This document shows, one piece after another, positions 8,437 through 16,784 of a DNA stretch of 64,000 nt. The notes under the pieces are model-generated. The model was not told the origin of the DNA. It saw only the letters and a program-made list of their open reading frames with translations, and searched no databases. The first letter of the stretch is position 1; each line of letters begins with the position of its first letter. The stretch comes from Polaribacter sp. NJDZ03 (lineage in GTDB: Bacteria > Bacteroidota > Bacteroidia > Flavobacteriales > Flavobacteriaceae), in assembly GCF_019263805.1 (NCBI RefSeq), contig NZ_CP079195.1, positions 3,087,001-3,151,000 on the forward strand, read 5' to 3'. A program made the position numbers and the translations under genes.

Positions 8437-9156
8437 CTATGGATTTGTAGACCATAAAGAAGCACCTTTAAGCATGGCTCTTCTTGGTAATTTTAATCCC
8501 GAAACAATTAACTCTGCAAAATCTTCTGGTTGTAACACAGAGTCTTCAGAATCTTTACTAGCAATACCTAAACCAATTGTCATATCAGACACAATAGTAC
8601 TAGGTGTTAAAGTACAAACTCTAATGTTGTTTTTACGTACTTCTTTCATTAATGATTCCGACATACCAATAACGGCAAATTTAGAAGCAGAGTATGCAGA
8701 TGTTGTTGCGTTTCCGCTTAAACCTGCAGTAGAAGATACATTAAAAACATCACCTTTATTTTGTTCTATTAAATAAGGTAATACTTCTTTTGTAACATGA
8801 TACATACCCATAACATTGGTTTGTATAATTTGTGTCCATTTGCTAACTTCCATATCGTTAAAAGATCCAAAAGCGGCAATTCCTGCATTGTTTACTAAGA
8901 TGTCTACACCACCTAAAGAGTTTACAATGTTTTTAATTCCGGTTTTTACTTCTTCGTAAACACCAACATCAAATACTTCATACATTGCTTTAATGCCAAA
9001 TGCTTTTAGTTCAGAAACAGTTTCTTTTAAAACAGCTTCATTTCTACCTGTTATGGCTACATCTATTCCTTCTTTAGCAAAGGCTATAGCGGTTGCTTTT
9101 CCTAAACCTCTTCCTCCACCTGTAATAATTGCTTTTTTGTTTTTTAAATTTTCCAT
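8437..9156 (-). CDS. Short-chain dehydrogenase/reductase (FabG-like SDR)
   Basis: An NAD(P)-dependent oxidoreductase of 239 residues with classical SDR features: cofactor motif TGGGRGLG at 12-19, structural NNAG at 89-92, catalytic Ser in NVSSTAG near 141, and YSASK at 155-159 with Tyr155 and Lys159. Size and pattern match 3-ketoacyl-ACP-reductase-like enzymes, but the neighbours are not fatty-acid genes, so the substrate is open. It is transcribed alone, with a terminator on each side. Confidence 0.92.
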   Translation of the reverse strand: MENLKNKKAIITGGGRGLGKATAIAFAKEGIDVAITGRNEAVLKETVSELKAFGIKAMYEVFDVGVYEEVKTGIKNIVNSLGGVDILVNNAGIAAFGSFNDMEVSKWTQIIQTNVMGMYHVTKEVLPYLIEQNKGDVFNVSSTAGLSGNATTSAYSASKFAVIGMSESLMKEVRKNNIRVCTLTPSTIVSDMTIGLGIASKDSEDSVLQPEDFAELIVSGLKLPRRAMLKGASLWSTNP

Positions 9157-9193
9157 TTTTAAACGTTTATAGTATGACTATTTTTTTAACCAA

Positions 9194-9220
9194 AAAACCA
9201 CCTGAATTTCAGATGGTTTT
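9194..9220 (-). terminator. Rho-independent terminator of the OmpA-lipoprotein gene
   Basis: A 12-bp stem AAAACCACCTGA / TCAGATGGTTTT with an ATT loop starts 21 bp past the OmpA-family stop. A T-run follows in the minus direction. Confidence 0.82.
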
Positions 9221-9240
9221 TAACTTTTTTTCAATAAAGA

Positions 9241-10080
9241 TTATTTATTTGCATCTTGCTCTAATAAATCAAAGAATTGATTTAATTTAGGCATAATAAT
9301 AATTTTTGTTCTTCTGTTTATAGCTTTATTCTCAGCAGTATTATTATCTACTAAAGGAACATATTGGCTTCTACCAGCTGCAATTAATCTTCCTGGTTTT
9401 ACTCCAAATTTATATTGTAAAATTCTTGTTATAGAGGTTGCTCTTAAAGCAGATAAATCCCAGTTGTCTTGAATAACAGCTCTTTTTATTGGTGTAGAAT
9501 CTGTATGACCTTCAATCATAACTTCCATTTCTGGTTGGTCTTTAATTACTTTAGATATTTTTTCTAAAACAGAGTATGCTTTGTCTGTTACATTATAACT
9601 ACCGCTTTTAAATAATAACTTGTCTGAAATAGAGATAAATACTACTGTTTTTTCTACATTAACCTGTATGTCTTCATCTTGTATACCATCAGATAAGTTT
9701 TTAGTTAAATGATATTTAATAGCAAGGTTTAATGAATCTTTTTGAGTCATTGCTGCTCTAATACCATTTATAAACTTGTCTTTTTCACTTAATTGAGTAA
9801 TAACATTTTTAATATTGTCAGAAGAAGATTGTGTTAAAACAGTTAAATTTTCAACTTGTTTTAAAGCACCTTTTTTGTCTTCTTTTAAAGAGTTAATTTG
9901 TTCTGTAAGTGTAGCAGCATCTTTTTCACTTTCAATTAAACATTTTTGTAAAGTTGCTTTTACATTTACTAATTCTGTTGTAGTTTGATCATATTCATCT
10001 TGTAAAGTAACAAACTTTTTTTTAGAAACACAAGAACTAACTATAACTGCAGTCAATAATAAGATTGATATTTTTTTCAT
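9241..10080 (-). CDS. OmpA-family peptidoglycan-binding lipoprotein
   Basis: A 279-residue outer-membrane lipoprotein. The signal peptide ends in the lipobox VSSC with lipidated Cys17. Residues about 25-110 form a coiled coil. The C-terminal OmpA/MotB domain (about 145-265) has VMIEGHTDSTPI, WDLSALRATSI and NRRTKIII, the conserved peptidoglycan-binding surface. It probably links the outer membrane to the cell wall. It forms a single-gene unit with a TAnnTTTG box upstream and its own terminator. Confidence 0.92.
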   Translation of the reverse strand: MKKISILLLTAVIVSSCVSKKKFVTLQDEYDQTTTELVNVKATLQKCLIESEKDAATLTEQINSLKEDKKGALKQVENLTVLTQSSSDNIKNVITQLSEKDKFINGIRAAMTQKDSLNLAIKYHLTKNLSDGIQDEDIQVNVEKTVVFISISDKLLFKSGSYNVTDKAYSVLEKISKVIKDQPEMEVMIEGHTDSTPIKRAVIQDNWDLSALRATSITRILQYKFGVKPGRLIAAGRSQYVPLVDNNTAENKAINRRTKIIIMPKLNQFFDLLEQDANK

Positions 10081-10105
10081 TGGAAACGATATTTAATTAA
10101 GTTAA

Positions 10106-10113
10106 CAAATTTA
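10106..10113 (-). promoter_or_regulatory. Predicted -7 box for the OmpA-lipoprotein gene
   Basis: TAAATTTG on the minus strand matches TAnnTTTG, 25 bp before the ATG. No good -33 TTG is present at the ideal spacing. Confidence 0.4.
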
Positions 10114-10169
10114 GCAAATAGTTAGTACAAAAAGTACTATAAATGATATTTTATGAAAACTTTATGTTC

Positions 10170-10177
10170 TATTTTTG
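10170..10177 (+). promoter_or_regulatory. Predicted -7 box for the ApbE gene
   Basis: TATTTTTG matches TAnnTTTG and ends 18 bp before the ATG at 10196. The -33 element is weak. Confidence 0.45.
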
Positions 10178-10195
10178 TAAAAGATTTTACAATTT

Positions 10196-11188
10196 ATGAT
10201 TCTTAAAAATAAACTGATACTCATTACAGTTTTACTAGCTTTTTTTTCTTGTTCTAACGCAGAAATAATAAAAGACTTTACCTTAAAAGGACGCGTTTTT
10301 GGCACTACTTATAAGATTGTTTATTTAGATGCTTCTAAAAATTACCAAACATCTTTAGATAGTCTGTTTTTTTTAATGAACAAATCGTTATCAACTTATA
10401 TACCTAGTTCAGATATTTCTAGAATTAACAAAGGAGATTCTACGGTTATTGTTGATGATTTATTTTTAGAGGTTTTTACAAAATCGAAAAGAATTTATAC
10501 AGAAACCAATGGTTTTTTTGATCCAACTGTAGGAAACCTAGTAAATGCTTGGGGTTTTGGGCCTAAGAAGGAGAGGTTGAATTTAAGTGAAGATCAAGTA
10601 GCACAGCAAATGCAGTATGTTGGTTTAGATAAAGTAACTATTGTTAATGGTAAAATTAAAAAGCAAGATGCTCAAATTTATTTAGATTTTAACTCTATTG
10701 CCAAAGGGTTTGGAATTGATGTAGTAGCTCGTTTTTTAAATAGTAAAAACATATCGAATTATTTAATTGAAATTGGCGGAGAAATTCGTGCAAAAGGTGT
10801 AAAAAAAGAAAATCATCCCTGGGTTATTAAGCTCGTAAATCCTATAAAAAAGGATAGCATAAAAGGATATCGAAAAATAAATTTATCTAATAAATCGATG
10901 GCTACTTCTGGTAACTATAGAAAATTTAGAGTTACAAAAGACGGGCAGAAATATGTACATACAGTAAATCCTAAAACAGGGTATGCTATAGAAAGTAATT
11001 TGTTAAGTGCTTCTGTAATTGCCGATTTAGATTGTGCAGATACCGATGCATATGCAACCGCTTTTATGGCTATGGGCCTAGAGAATGCCAAAGAATTTTT
11101 AGAAATTCATAAAAATATTGGTGCTATTTTATTATTCATTAATAAAAATGGAGATTTAGAAGAATATAGAACAAGTGGCTATAACTAG
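10196..11188 (+). CDS. apbE: FAD:protein FMN transferase (ApbE), lipoprotein form
   Basis: Transfers FMN from FAD onto Thr/Ser of target flavoproteins such as the NqrB/NqrC and RnfG subunits. The protein is 330 residues with a lipoprotein signal (FFSC, Cys19), so it acts outside the cytoplasm on the inner or outer membrane. ApbE motifs include GTTYKIVY near the start, AIKGFG-like SIAKGFGID, LIEIGGEIRAKG, MATSGNYRKF and HTVNPKTGY, ending in the Asp-rich metal site DLDCADTDAYATA. In Bacteroidota apbE often sits beside nqr genes; here it stands alone between OmpA and a methyltransferase. Confidence 0.93.
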   Translation: MILKNKLILITVLLAFFSCSNAEIIKDFTLKGRVFGTTYKIVYLDASKNYQTSLDSLFFLMNKSLSTYIPSSDISRINKGDSTVIVDDLFLEVFTKSKRIYTETNGFFDPTVGNLVNAWGFGPKKERLNLSEDQVAQQMQYVGLDKVTIVNGKIKKQDAQIYLDFNSIAKGFGIDVVARFLNSKNISNYLIEIGGEIRAKGVKKENHPWVIKLVNPIKKDSIKGYRKINLSNKSMATSGNYRKFRVTKDGQKYVHTVNPKTGYAIESNLLSASVIADLDCADTDAYATAFMAMGLENAKEFLEIHKNIGAILLFINKNGDLEEYRTSGYN

Positions 11189-11223
11189 TTTTTATATTTG
11201 TTATAGTGTGTTTTATAAAAGAA

Positions 11224-11994
11224 CTAACTTTTATAACATACAGGAAGAATTTCATGCTGCATTAAACAAAATCGTTCTAGTTTTTCTGGAGCGATTTTTT
11301 TTGTATAATCTATTTCATCAACCTTAAAACCTATAGAACGTAGTTTGTTAAAATAATCTCTACCATAGACTCTTACATGATCATATTGACCAAATATCTT
11401 AGCGCGTTCTTTTTGATCTGTGATAGAATCGTCTTCAAAAGTATGTTCTCTAGACAATTCTTGCGGAATCTGAAAAATACCAAACCCTCCTTTTTTCATC
11501 ACTCTAAACAATTCTTGCATTGCCTTTGTATCGTCTGTAATGTGTTCTAAAACATGGTTGCAGAAAACAACATCAAAAGAGTTATCATCAAAAGGTAAAT
11601 CGCAAATATCTGCTTTTACATCTGCTATTGGAGATTCTAAATCTGACGTGGTATATTCTAAGTTTTTTTGTTTTCTAAAAACATCTAAAAAACATTGTTC
11701 TGGAGCAATATGTAAAGTCTTTAGTTTTTCTTTTGATGTAAAAAAGTCCGTTTCATCTCTTAAAAACAACCACATTAAGCGATGTCTTTCTAAAGATAGG
11801 GTAGAAGGTGAAAGTGCGTTTTCTCGTTGCTTACCGTATCCGTAAGGTAAAAACTTTCTAAAACTCTTGCCATCTATTGGGTCTGTATATGTATCGCCTT
11901 TTAAAGAAAAAGCAATAATTGGTCGTACTAGATAACTAGCTTTTATTAACCAAGGTCTTGGGATGGTGTTTAGAATGGATTTAAAAATAGACAC
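11224..11994 (-). CDS. Class I SAM-dependent methyltransferase
   Basis: A 256-residue soluble protein. A central Rossmann methyltransferase domain (about 95-200) has LHIAPEQCFLDVF, ADICDLPFDDNSFDVVFCNHVLEH (partial motifs shown are II-IV of the Methyltransf_11 type) and MKKGGFGIFQIP. The N-terminal 70 residues (RPWLIKASYLVRPII, YGYGKQRENALSP) are a flavobacterial extension. The target is unknown; the strongly basic N-terminus and DGKSFRKFLPYG segment do not identify one. The gene stops short of the GxxExxY unit and is probably transcribed alone. Confidence 0.85.
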   Translation of the reverse strand: MSIFKSILNTIPRPWLIKASYLVRPIIAFSLKGDTYTDPIDGKSFRKFLPYGYGKQRENALSPSTLSLERHRLMWLFLRDETDFFTSKEKLKTLHIAPEQCFLDVFRKQKNLEYTTSDLESPIADVKADICDLPFDDNSFDVVFCNHVLEHITDDTKAMQELFRVMKKGGFGIFQIPQELSREHTFEDDSITDQKERAKIFGQYDHVRVYGRDYFNKLRSIGFKVDEIDYTKKIAPEKLERFCLMQHEILPVCYKS

Positions 11995-12456
11995 GAATTA
12001 CACGGATTACACAAAATGAGAGTTACAAAATTACTCTTTTGTAGGTTAAACTATCTTCACCAAAATTAACTAATAAGCCTAGTTTTATCTTTGATGCAGC
12101 TAAATAATTTAGAGTTTGTTTTATATGGCTATTTGTTAAAGATTCAATAGCTTTAATTTCGAGTATTATTTTATTATCGATGACAAAATCAGCAAAATAA
12201 TAATGAGACAATTTTTCTCCTTTATATAATATTTGAAATTTTACTTCTCTTTGATATAAAATTCCTCGTCTTTTAAATTCTATTTCTAAAGCATCACCAT
12301 AAATAATTTCACTAAAACCTTTTCCTAACTCTTTATGAACTTCCATGCAGGAACCAATAATGTTATATGATTCCTGTTTATGTATAAGTTCTGATTTCAA
12401 TTGTTTTTGGTGAAAATAAAGTTTATTTTTTAGTGACAATTAGTGAAATTAGTGTC
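11990..12456. mobile_element. Possible one-gene element: GxxExxY gene framed by imperfect inverted repeats
   Basis: The left flank reads GACACGAATTACACGGATTA (from 11990). The right flank, read from 12456 on the other strand, reads GACACTAATTTCACTAATTG. The two agree at about 15 of the first 20 positions, so the GxxExxY gene sits between imperfect terminal inverted repeats with an internal 9-10-bp rhythm (CAC-n-AATT). The left arm reaches into the first codons of the methyltransferase gene, so the last bases there are shared. No target-site duplication was identified. That this is mobile is an inference from structure. Confidence 0.45.
12023..12439 (-). CDS. GxxExxY protein (PD-(D/E)XK nuclease-like), copy 1
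   Basis: A 138-residue protein with the family signature GKGFSEIIYGDAL (G-x-x-E-x-x-Y). ADFVIDNKIILEIKA fits the Asp...Glu-x-Lys core of the PD-(D/E)XK nuclease fold to which this family is assigned. Function is unproven. The longest frame begins with TTG (12437-12439) inside the right inverted repeat, so the true start is uncertain; the conserved part begins about 20 residues in (ELIHKQESYNIIGSC). It is isolated from its neighbours in content. A related copy lies at 20722-21099. Confidence 0.85.
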   Translation of the reverse strand: MSLKNKLYFHQKQLKSELIHKQESYNIIGSCMEVHKELGKGFSEIIYGDALEIEFKRRGILYQREVKFQILYKGEKLSHYYFADFVIDNKIILEIKAIESLTNSHIKQTLNYLAASKIKLGLLVNFGEDSLTYKRVIL

Positions 12457-12460
12457 TTTT

Positions 12461-13264
12461 TTATTGTCTAAATTCGTCTTCCTCATCGGTAACAATACCT
12501 AATGCGTCGTGTACATATTTAAATGTAGAAAGTAATTCTGGTTTACCGTTAACAATAGCAATATCATGTTCAAAATGAGCAGAAGGCTTGTTGTCTAAAG
12601 TGGTAATTGTCCAACCATCAGAATGTTGTTTAATTTTATGAGTCCCTAAGTTTGTCATTGGTTCTATGGCAACAACCATACCTTCTACAAACTTTTTACC
12701 ACGTCCTCTTTTTCCGTAGTTAGGCATTTCTGGATCTTCGTGCATTTCCCTACCTAAACCATGCCCTACCAATTCTCTTACAACACCATAGCCATGGTCT
12801 TCAGAAAATTTTTGAATAGCATAACCAACATCACCAACTCTATTACCAGCTTTAAATTCTCGAATACCAACATATAAACTAGCTCTAGTTACATCTAGTA
12901 ATTTTCTAGTTGCTGGTTCAATCTCTCCAACGGCAAAAGTATAAGCATGATCTCCGTGAAAACCATTTTTATATGCGCCACAATCTATAGAAATAATATC
13001 ACCCTCTACTAATGGGTTTTTATTAGGAATACCGTGTACTACCTGAGAATTAGGACTCATACAAAGTGAGTTTGGAAAATCATATAACCCTAAGAAACCA
13101 GGTACAGCACCTTCCGACCTAATAAAATCTTCGGCAAGTTTGTCTAAATACAAAGTAGAAACTCCTGGTTTTACTTCTTTAGCAAGCATACCTAACGTTT
13201 TAGAAACGATTAGTGCGCTTTCTCTCATCAATTCTATCTCTTCTCTTGTTTTTATCTTAATCAT
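12461..13264 (-). CDS. map: Methionine aminopeptidase, type I
   Basis: Removes the initiator Met from new proteins. The protein is 267 residues from the ATG at 13262-13264, the normal type I length. Metal ligands are visible: Asp in IISIDCGAY, Asp in GFHGDHAYTF, His in GHGLGREMHE, Glu in MVVAIEPMTN and Glu in HFEHDIAIV. The frame is open for 52 codons further upstream, but that stretch overlaps the HAD gene, lacks family similarity and lies upstream of a TAACTTTG promoter box, so I reject it. Confidence 0.95.
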   Translation of the reverse strand: MIKIKTREEIELMRESALIVSKTLGMLAKEVKPGVSTLYLDKLAEDFIRSEGAVPGFLGLYDFPNSLCMSPNSQVVHGIPNKNPLVEGDIISIDCGAYKNGFHGDHAYTFAVGEIEPATRKLLDVTRASLYVGIREFKAGNRVGDVGYAIQKFSEDHGYGVVRELVGHGLGREMHEDPEMPNYGKRGRGKKFVEGMVVAIEPMTNLGTHKIKQHSDGWTITTLDNKPSAHFEHDIAIVNGKPELLSTFKYVHDALGIVTDEEDEFRQ

Positions 13265-13282
13265 GTTAAAAAAATTGAATGG

Positions 13283-13290
13283 CAAAGTTA
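13283..13290 (-). promoter_or_regulatory. Predicted -7 box for the methionine aminopeptidase gene
   Basis: TAACTTTG on the minus strand matches TAnnTTTG and ends 18 bp before the chosen ATG. It fixes the start at 13264. Confidence 0.5.
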
Positions 13291-13322
13291 CTATAATTTG
13301 GGTAGAATAAAGAAGGGTTTGT

Positions 13323-13724
13323 CTATTTGAAAAATGAGAAAAAACCTTTTTTCTTTTTTTGAGGTGGCTCGTAATTAAAAATAGCTTTGTGTATTTCTGT
13401 CCAACCCAAAAATCCACCAATATTTCTGTCGTCTATAAATAAATCAGCATGTATTTTACGACTGTGTTTTTCATCATATTCCTCTTCAGGAAAACTTTTA
13501 TTAACAGTATAAAATTCAATATCATTTTCTTTGCAGAAAGCAACAGCTTCATCTAATCTTTTTCCGTGCCTGTAGGTCCAAAGAATTAATCGATGCCCTT
13601 GAGATTGTAATCTTTTTAAGGTATCGAAAGCAAAGATCATTTCTTCGCCAATTTTAGGATACGCATCTTCTACAATGGTACCATCAAAGTCTACAGCAAT
13701 TATAAGTGGGTTTGTTGATAGCAT
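13323..13724 (-). CDS. HAD-superfamily phosphatase, BT0820-like
   Basis: A short HAD protein of 133 residues. Motif I AVDFDGTIV (nucleophile Asp12, acid Asp14) lies near the N-terminus, motif II in LILWTYR near 46-52, and the acidic motif IV as LFIDDRNIG near 95-103. There is no large cap domain. The tail is lysine- and phenylalanine-rich (KKKKGFFSFF). It matches the BT0820-type HAD proteins of Bacteroidetes; the substrate is unknown. It lies 3 bp after the thioredoxin-like gene in the same direction, suggesting a shared transcript. Confidence 0.88.
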   Translation of the reverse strand: MLSTNPLIIAVDFDGTIVEDAYPKIGEEMIFAFDTLKRLQSQGHRLILWTYRHGKRLDEAVAFCKENDIEFYTVNKSFPEEEYDEKHSRKIHADLFIDDRNIGGFLGWTEIHKAIFNYEPPQKKKKGFFSFFK

Positions 13725-13727
13725 TTA

Positions 13728-14252
13728 TTATTTTTCGTATGAATGTTTATACGCTTCTCCAGAAACAATTTTTAACATGTCTTTTTCTAAAGATTCTCTT
13801 GCATATTCTACGTATCGTCCAATTTCTTTTCCGTCTCTATAAAAGATAAACGTAGGCACTCTTTCTATTTGTAAACCTTCTTGTAAGTTATCAGGAGTTT
13901 TTTTACTTCTGTCAACAGTAATTAGTTCTAAGTTATTTAAATTGAAACCAGATTGTTCTAAAATTTTATAAAAATGAGGTGTTTCTCTTTTGCTATCTCC
14001 GCACCAAGTACCCATAAAACCTTTAATTTTAACACCTTCTAATTCTTTTTTTAGCATTGTAATTGTTGCAGAATCTGGTGTATAACTTTCTAATCTTTCA
14101 TTAAACCAAGTACTATAAGGGGTTTGTTGAAAAGAGGCTTTGTTAGCCAATCCTATTAAATCTCCACTTTGATTTTTCTTTGCAGTTACTTTTTTTTGGC
14201 CGTTGCAAGATGCAAAAACCATAATACAAGCCAATAAAAAGACTTTTTTCAT
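13728..14252 (-). CDS. Thioredoxin-fold lipoprotein with a single-cysteine active site
   Basis: A 174-residue lipoprotein: MKKVFLLACIMVFASC gives lipidated Cys16. The fold is thioredoxin-like, with FMGTWCGDSKRE at the active-site position and a cis-Pro region VPTFIFYRDG. The motif is Cys-Gly-Asp-Ser, so the second redox Cys is replaced by Ser; disulfide oxidoreduction of the usual kind is unlikely. A role as a thiol-binding or peroxidase-like envelope protein is conjecture. It is followed by the HAD gene at 3 bp and preceded by gpmI at 16 bp, so the three may be co-transcribed. Confidence 0.85.
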   Translation of the reverse strand: MKKVFLLACIMVFASCNGQKKVTAKKNQSGDLIGLANKASFQQTPYSTWFNERLESYTPDSATITMLKKELEGVKIKGFMGTWCGDSKRETPHFYKILEQSGFNLNNLELITVDRSKKTPDNLQEGLQIERVPTFIFYRDGKEIGRYVEYARESLEKDMLKIVSGEAYKHSYEK

Positions 14253-14268
14253 ATTTAGAATTTTTTAA

Positions 14269-15786
14269 TTATAATAAAGAATGTTGTGTCATTTCTTTAG
14301 GTTGTTCTAAGCCCATTAAATCTAAAATTGTAGGAGCAATATCACCTAAAACACCACTGTTTATTGATTTTATTTCTTTATCAATTAAAATAAAAGGAAC
14401 AGGGTTTGTTGTATGTGCTGTATGAGGAGATCCATCAGGGTTCATCATTGTTTCACAGTTACCATGATCTGCAATTAATAAAATAGAATAGCCATTATCT
14501 AAACCTGTTTCTATAACTTCTTTGGCACAAATATCTACAGCTTCACATGCTTTAATAGCAGCGTCCATCATTCCGGTATGTCCTACCATATCCCCATTAG
14601 CAAAGTTTAAGCAAACAAAATCTGCTTCACCTTTCTTTAAATCTTCACACAAGGCATCTTTTAATTCGTATGCAGACATTTCTGGCTGTAAATCATAGGT
14701 TGCTACTTTTGGTGAGTTTCTTAAAATTCTAGATTCTCCTTCAAACGGAGCTTCTTGTCCTCCAGAAAAGAAAAATGTAACGTGCGGATATTTCTCTGTC
14801 TCTGCAATTCGAATCTGTTTTTTACCTGCTTTAGATAAAACTTCTCCTAAAGTATTTTTAATGTTATCTGTATTATAGATAACGTTAATTCCTTTAAAAC
14901 TTGCATCATATAAAGTGATGGTTGTAAAATAAAGGTCTAATTTTTTCATTCCAAATTCTGGAAAATCATTTTGAGATAACGCGTTTGTTAATTCTCTACC
15001 TCTATCTGTTCTATAGTTAAAGAAAAGTACAACATCACCTTCTTTAATTTGTGCTTTTGGCGACCCATCTTCATTGGTTACAATGATTGGTGTATGAAAT
15101 TCATCAGTAATACCTGCTTCGTAATTTGTTTTTATAGTATTAATAATATCAGTTGTTTTTGTTCCAACTCCATTAACAACACCATCATACGCTTTTTTTA
15201 CACGTTCCCAACGGTTATCTCTATCCATAGCATAATAACGACCTGTTACGGTTGCTATTTTACCTGTACTTTTGTCCATGTGCTCTTGCACTTCGTTTAA
15301 GAAAAAAGGTGCAGATTTAGGATCACAATCTCTACCATCTGTAAATGCGTGTAAGTACACATTATCAACTTCATTTTCTTTAGCAACATCTAATAATCCT
15401 TTTAAGTGATTAATGTGTGCGTGAATTCCTCCATTAGAAACTAGTCCTAATAAATGAACATCTTTGTTATTTTCTTTTGCGTATTTAAAAGTATCTAATA
15501 ATACTTTTTCTTTGCCTAAAGTGTTTTCTTTAACAGCTTTATTAATACGAGCTAAATTCTGATATACAATTCTACCAGCACCTAAATTCATGTGTCCAAC
15601 TTCAGAATTTCCCATTTGTCCTTCTGGCAAACCAACATGTTCTCCGTCTGTCCTTAACTGAGCATTTGGATATTTGTCATATAAACTATTAATAAAAGGT
15701 GTTTTTGCGTTGTAAATAGCAGATACTTTAGGGTCTTGTGTAATTCCCCAACCATCCAAAATCATTAGTATAACTTTCTTGTCCAT
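14269..15786 (-). CDS. gpmI: 2,3-bisphosphoglycerate-independent phosphoglycerate mutase
   Basis: Interconverts 3- and 2-phosphoglycerate in glycolysis and gluconeogenesis with two Mn ions. The protein is 505 residues, typical for GpmI. The N-terminal metal motif is ILDGWG (Asp11), the phospho-acceptor Ser61 lies in MGNSEVGHMN, RDNRWER and HAFTDGRDCDP form the substrate loop, and the C-terminal metal cluster is IADHGNCE ... HTAHTTNPVPF. It leads a probable three-gene transcript with the thioredoxin-like lipoprotein and the HAD gene. Confidence 0.97.
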   Translation of the reverse strand: MDKKVILMILDGWGITQDPKVSAIYNAKTPFINSLYDKYPNAQLRTDGEHVGLPEGQMGNSEVGHMNLGAGRIVYQNLARINKAVKENTLGKEKVLLDTFKYAKENNKDVHLLGLVSNGGIHAHINHLKGLLDVAKENEVDNVYLHAFTDGRDCDPKSAPFFLNEVQEHMDKSTGKIATVTGRYYAMDRDNRWERVKKAYDGVVNGVGTKTTDIINTIKTNYEAGITDEFHTPIIVTNEDGSPKAQIKEGDVVLFFNYRTDRGRELTNALSQNDFPEFGMKKLDLYFTTITLYDASFKGINVIYNTDNIKNTLGEVLSKAGKKQIRIAETEKYPHVTFFFSGGQEAPFEGESRILRNSPKVATYDLQPEMSAYELKDALCEDLKKGEADFVCLNFANGDMVGHTGMMDAAIKACEAVDICAKEVIETGLDNGYSILLIADHGNCETMMNPDGSPHTAHTTNPVPFILIDKEIKSINSGVLGDIAPTILDLMGLEQPKEMTQHSLL

Positions 15787-16061
15787 TGTCTTAAAATTGA
15801 ACAGTAAAATTAAGGAATATTTTATCGTTTTTATAGATTTTATAGAATTTTTACGAAACCGATAACGTAAAGAACCTTTCTGTAATAAAGGTGTATTTTA
15901 TAAGCAGTTGCTGTTAATTTTAGTAACTTTTTCTAAATAAAAACTTTTTTTTGTTTGTTAAAGACTTGTTAATAGATCGTTTATATTGAAACATATTAAG
16001 TTGTTAATAGTCTTTTAAATATAACCGTTAAAATAATTAAAAAACCAAAAACTACTTTATT

Positions 16062-16448
16062 ATGAAAAAAATCATCCTGTCTATGTTTGTATGTCTTATT
16101 GCTTTTAGTTCTATAAATGCAAGTACACCAAAAGTTTTAAAATCGAATAAAATAATTTCTGCAAAAACGTATTCTAACGTGAATGCTTTTTGTAGGTTGA
16201 TTCAGATGGGGAATTATGAAGCTGTAAAAGCTTTAATTGAAACTGGCCAAAATGTAAACACAAAATCTACAGGGTTAACGCCTTTAATGTTTGCCGCAAG
16301 ACACAATAAAGCAAAAATTGCACAACTTTTAATTGATAATGGGGCAAAGTTAGATATAAAATCATCTATTGGAAATATGACTGCTTTGTTAATAGGAAAA
16401 AGATCTAAGGCGGTAGATGCCATAAAAGTGATTAGAGAAGCACTTTAG
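16062..16448 (+). CDS. Secreted ankyrin-repeat protein
   Basis: A 128-residue protein with signal peptide MKKIILSMFVCLIAFSSINA. It then carries about two ankyrin repeats: MGNYEAVKALIETGQNVNTK, then TGLTPLMFAARHNKAKIAQLLIDNGAKLD, then a degenerate third ending in IREAL. Ankyrin repeats bind proteins, so a periplasmic scaffold or immunity-like role is possible, but no partner is encoded nearby. It is preceded by 275 bp without features and followed by a clear terminator. Confidence 0.88.
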   Translation: MKKIILSMFVCLIAFSSINASTPKVLKSNKIISAKTYSNVNAFCRLIQMGNYEAVKALIETGQNVNTKSTGLTPLMFAARHNKAKIAQLLIDNGAKLDIKSSIGNMTALLIGKRSKAVDAIKVIREAL

Positions 16449-16480
16449 TATTATTATTTGAATTAATTAATCTAAAGTTA

Positions 16481-16514
16481 AACAGACTACCTTTTAAGGG
16501 AGTCTGTTTTTTAT
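16481..16514 (+). terminator. Rho-independent terminator of the ankyrin gene
   Basis: The stem AACAGACT (16481-16488) pairs with AGTCTGTT (16501-16508), with an inner CCTT/AAGG stem, and is followed by a T-run. It lies 32 bp past the stop. Confidence 0.8.
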
Positions 16515-16520
16515 TTGGTG

Positions 16521-16784
16521 TTATTTAACATAATTTAAACCTATTAAAATAGCTGTAATTAAAAGTATAAATATTAATATATTTCTTTTAAATAGGGTGT
16601 TGTTTTCTGCAATTATTCTTTTTCTAATTTTTTCTAACTCATCTGGAGTTGCTTTTTTATCAAAATAAAGTTCTCTTTTTTTTATTTTTTTATAGCCTTT
16701 AATTTTATCAAAAGTAGAAAGACGATTTCTTTTGTTAGCCTTTAAACTAGCAATCATATGTGCAATAAAACCTTCTCCAGCCAT
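16521..16784 (-). CDS. Small tail-anchored membrane protein, unknown function
   Basis: An 87-residue protein. The N-terminal 65 residues are basic and helical (MAGEGFIAHMIASLKANKRN, RELYFDKKATPDELEKIRKR), and one C-terminal membrane span follows (ILIFILLITAILIGLNYV). Small proteins of this plan are common in Flavobacteria and none has a known role that I can cite. It is convergent with the ankyrin gene and shares its terminator region. Confidence 0.75.
   Translation of the reverse strand: MAGEGFIAHMIASLKANKRNRLSTFDKIKGYKKIKKRELYFDKKATPDELEKIRKRIIAENNTLFKRNILIFILLITAILIGLNYVK

Noticed and set aside
8414..8776. 120-codon plus-strand frame
   Set aside because: It is fully antisense to the SDR gene, whose motifs are intact.
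13265..13420. N-terminal extension of methionine aminopeptidase
   Set aside because: The extra 52 codons overlap the HAD gene, precede the promoter box and do not look like the family.
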